From positions 12,065,129-12,129,128 of the forward strand of contig CAKAKS010000032.1 in NCBI GenBank assembly GCA_916700875.1: DNA of 64,000 bases. Reading direction: 5' to 3'. The stretch's first letter is position 1. Each line of letters starts with the position of its first letter. The notes beneath the pieces were generated by a model that saw nothing but the letters and a program-made list of their open reading frames with translations, was not told the origin of the DNA and did not search any database. The DNA comes from Sebastes aleutianus. Taxonomy: Eukaryota; Chordata; Actinopteri; Perciformes; Sebastidae. This document shows, in pieces, positions 63,354 to 64,000 of the stretch. Made by a program: the position numbers and the translations under genes.

Positions 63354-64000
63354 TCGGGTGGTGCAGGTGTGTGTGCATTTACAGCCTAAGGGTTGTATTA
63401 AGAGATGGTGCTGAAGCAGCCCTTTCTCTGTACTCTACACCGGTCTATTAGTGCTCACTGGCGTTACTTCACTTTAGCAAAAATGGCCCCTGCTGCTTCA
63501 GGGGGTCTGTCTTCGTGAGAAACAGTTAGGGAGTGTGTGTGCGTGTGTGCGTGTGTGTGTGTGTGTGTTTGTAGGCAAGCATACACATCGCTGCATCTTG
63601 GTGTACACATATATCTGCACACCCTTGCAAGCATGTACACTGATGCACACCAGCACCCTCTTTTCATCAGCAATTAATAACAGTCTTTACATTGACCCTC
63701 TGGTTGACTTTTCTTCATTGCCATTACTCATACACGCACACGCAGTAGCTGCTATATGCCTAATATTACCAGGGCCCTGAAACAAAACAGAAATATGGCC
63801 ACAAGTACCTTCCCTCGGCTTTGAACTTCCCCGGCATTTGCGTTTGAAACGCTGATGAAAAAAAGCTTCAAAGACCACACTCCCTGTCTTCAAAGGAGAC
63901 TCGGGGTTGCCTCGACAGTCCTCGCGGAAGAAAAATTTAAAATGTGCATTGGGGTTTTTAGCGAGGAGCATTATCTCCAAAAAACGCAATGAACTCCCAT
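60975..64000. other. Intron without recognised gene; pyrimidine-rich block and TG tracts
   Basis: CT-rich stretches lie at 61515-61660 and 62420-62760, (TG)n at 63307-63351 and TG at 63533-63567. 62880-63295 is non-repetitive and moderately GC-rich, and could be conserved noncoding DNA. No supported exon up to the window end. Confidence 0.5.
63307..63351. repeat. (TG)n microsatellite
   Basis: TG tract of about 22 units. Confidence 0.95.

Overview
The window looks like 64 kb of teleost fish nuclear DNA, almost all of it intron. There is no operon-like or compact gene structure, and long open frames are rare and mostly low-complexity. Dinucleotide microsatellites are very dense, and the sequence is littered with fish-type transposon remnants: Tc1, hAT, Harbinger-like, TTAA-ended MITEs, and a tRNA-SINE with an L2-like tail. 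No bacterial, viral or plasmid gene set was seen.

The only host coding sequence I can support is one internal exon at 53456-53759 (+). It encodes a Ser/Pro/Gly-rich segment of ARID1B, a BAF (SWI/SNF) chromatin-remodelling subunit. It has a good acceptor, a good donor and a phase-1 exit. I infer that the flanking 53 kb upstream and 10 kb downstream are introns of the same gene. Very long introns are usual for ARID1B, and no other exon was found.

The most complete mobile element is a Tc1/mariner transposon at 37900-39520. It has 211-bp inverted repeats and a TA duplication. Its DD34E transposase on the minus strand is broken by a single small frameshift beside the second catalytic Asp.

Other elements, left to right: TIR MITEs at 156-958 and 1018-1348; a dispersed repeat at about 3330-3830; a hAT-like element with target duplication at 5375-6377; a family with copies at 8201-8394 and 15124-15512; a TIR element at 9178-9872; a pair of related repeats at 10083-10205 and 15513-15726; a TIR element at 11631-12380; a SINE at 16626-16925; a dispersed repeat at 17035-17365; a related pair at 25952-26150 and 47400-47770; a TIR element at 26605-27180; a three-copy family at 28851-29172, 34551-35179 and 43946-44720; a TTAA-ended element at 29492-30127; a TIR element at 46325-46940; an L2-tailed element carrying a 41-bp minisatellite at 47831-48430; a hAT end at 51154-51600; a foldback MITE at 52727-53265 just upstream of the exon; a Harbinger-like element with a MYB-like fragment at 54637-55758; a TTAA-ended foldback with a small acidic ORF at 57590-58557; and a hAT MITE with a perfect 8-bp duplication at 60465-60966.

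The remaining sequence is intron with microsatellites, polypyrimidine tracts and a few non-repetitive stretches that may be conserved regulatory elements. That last point cannot be proved without alignment.
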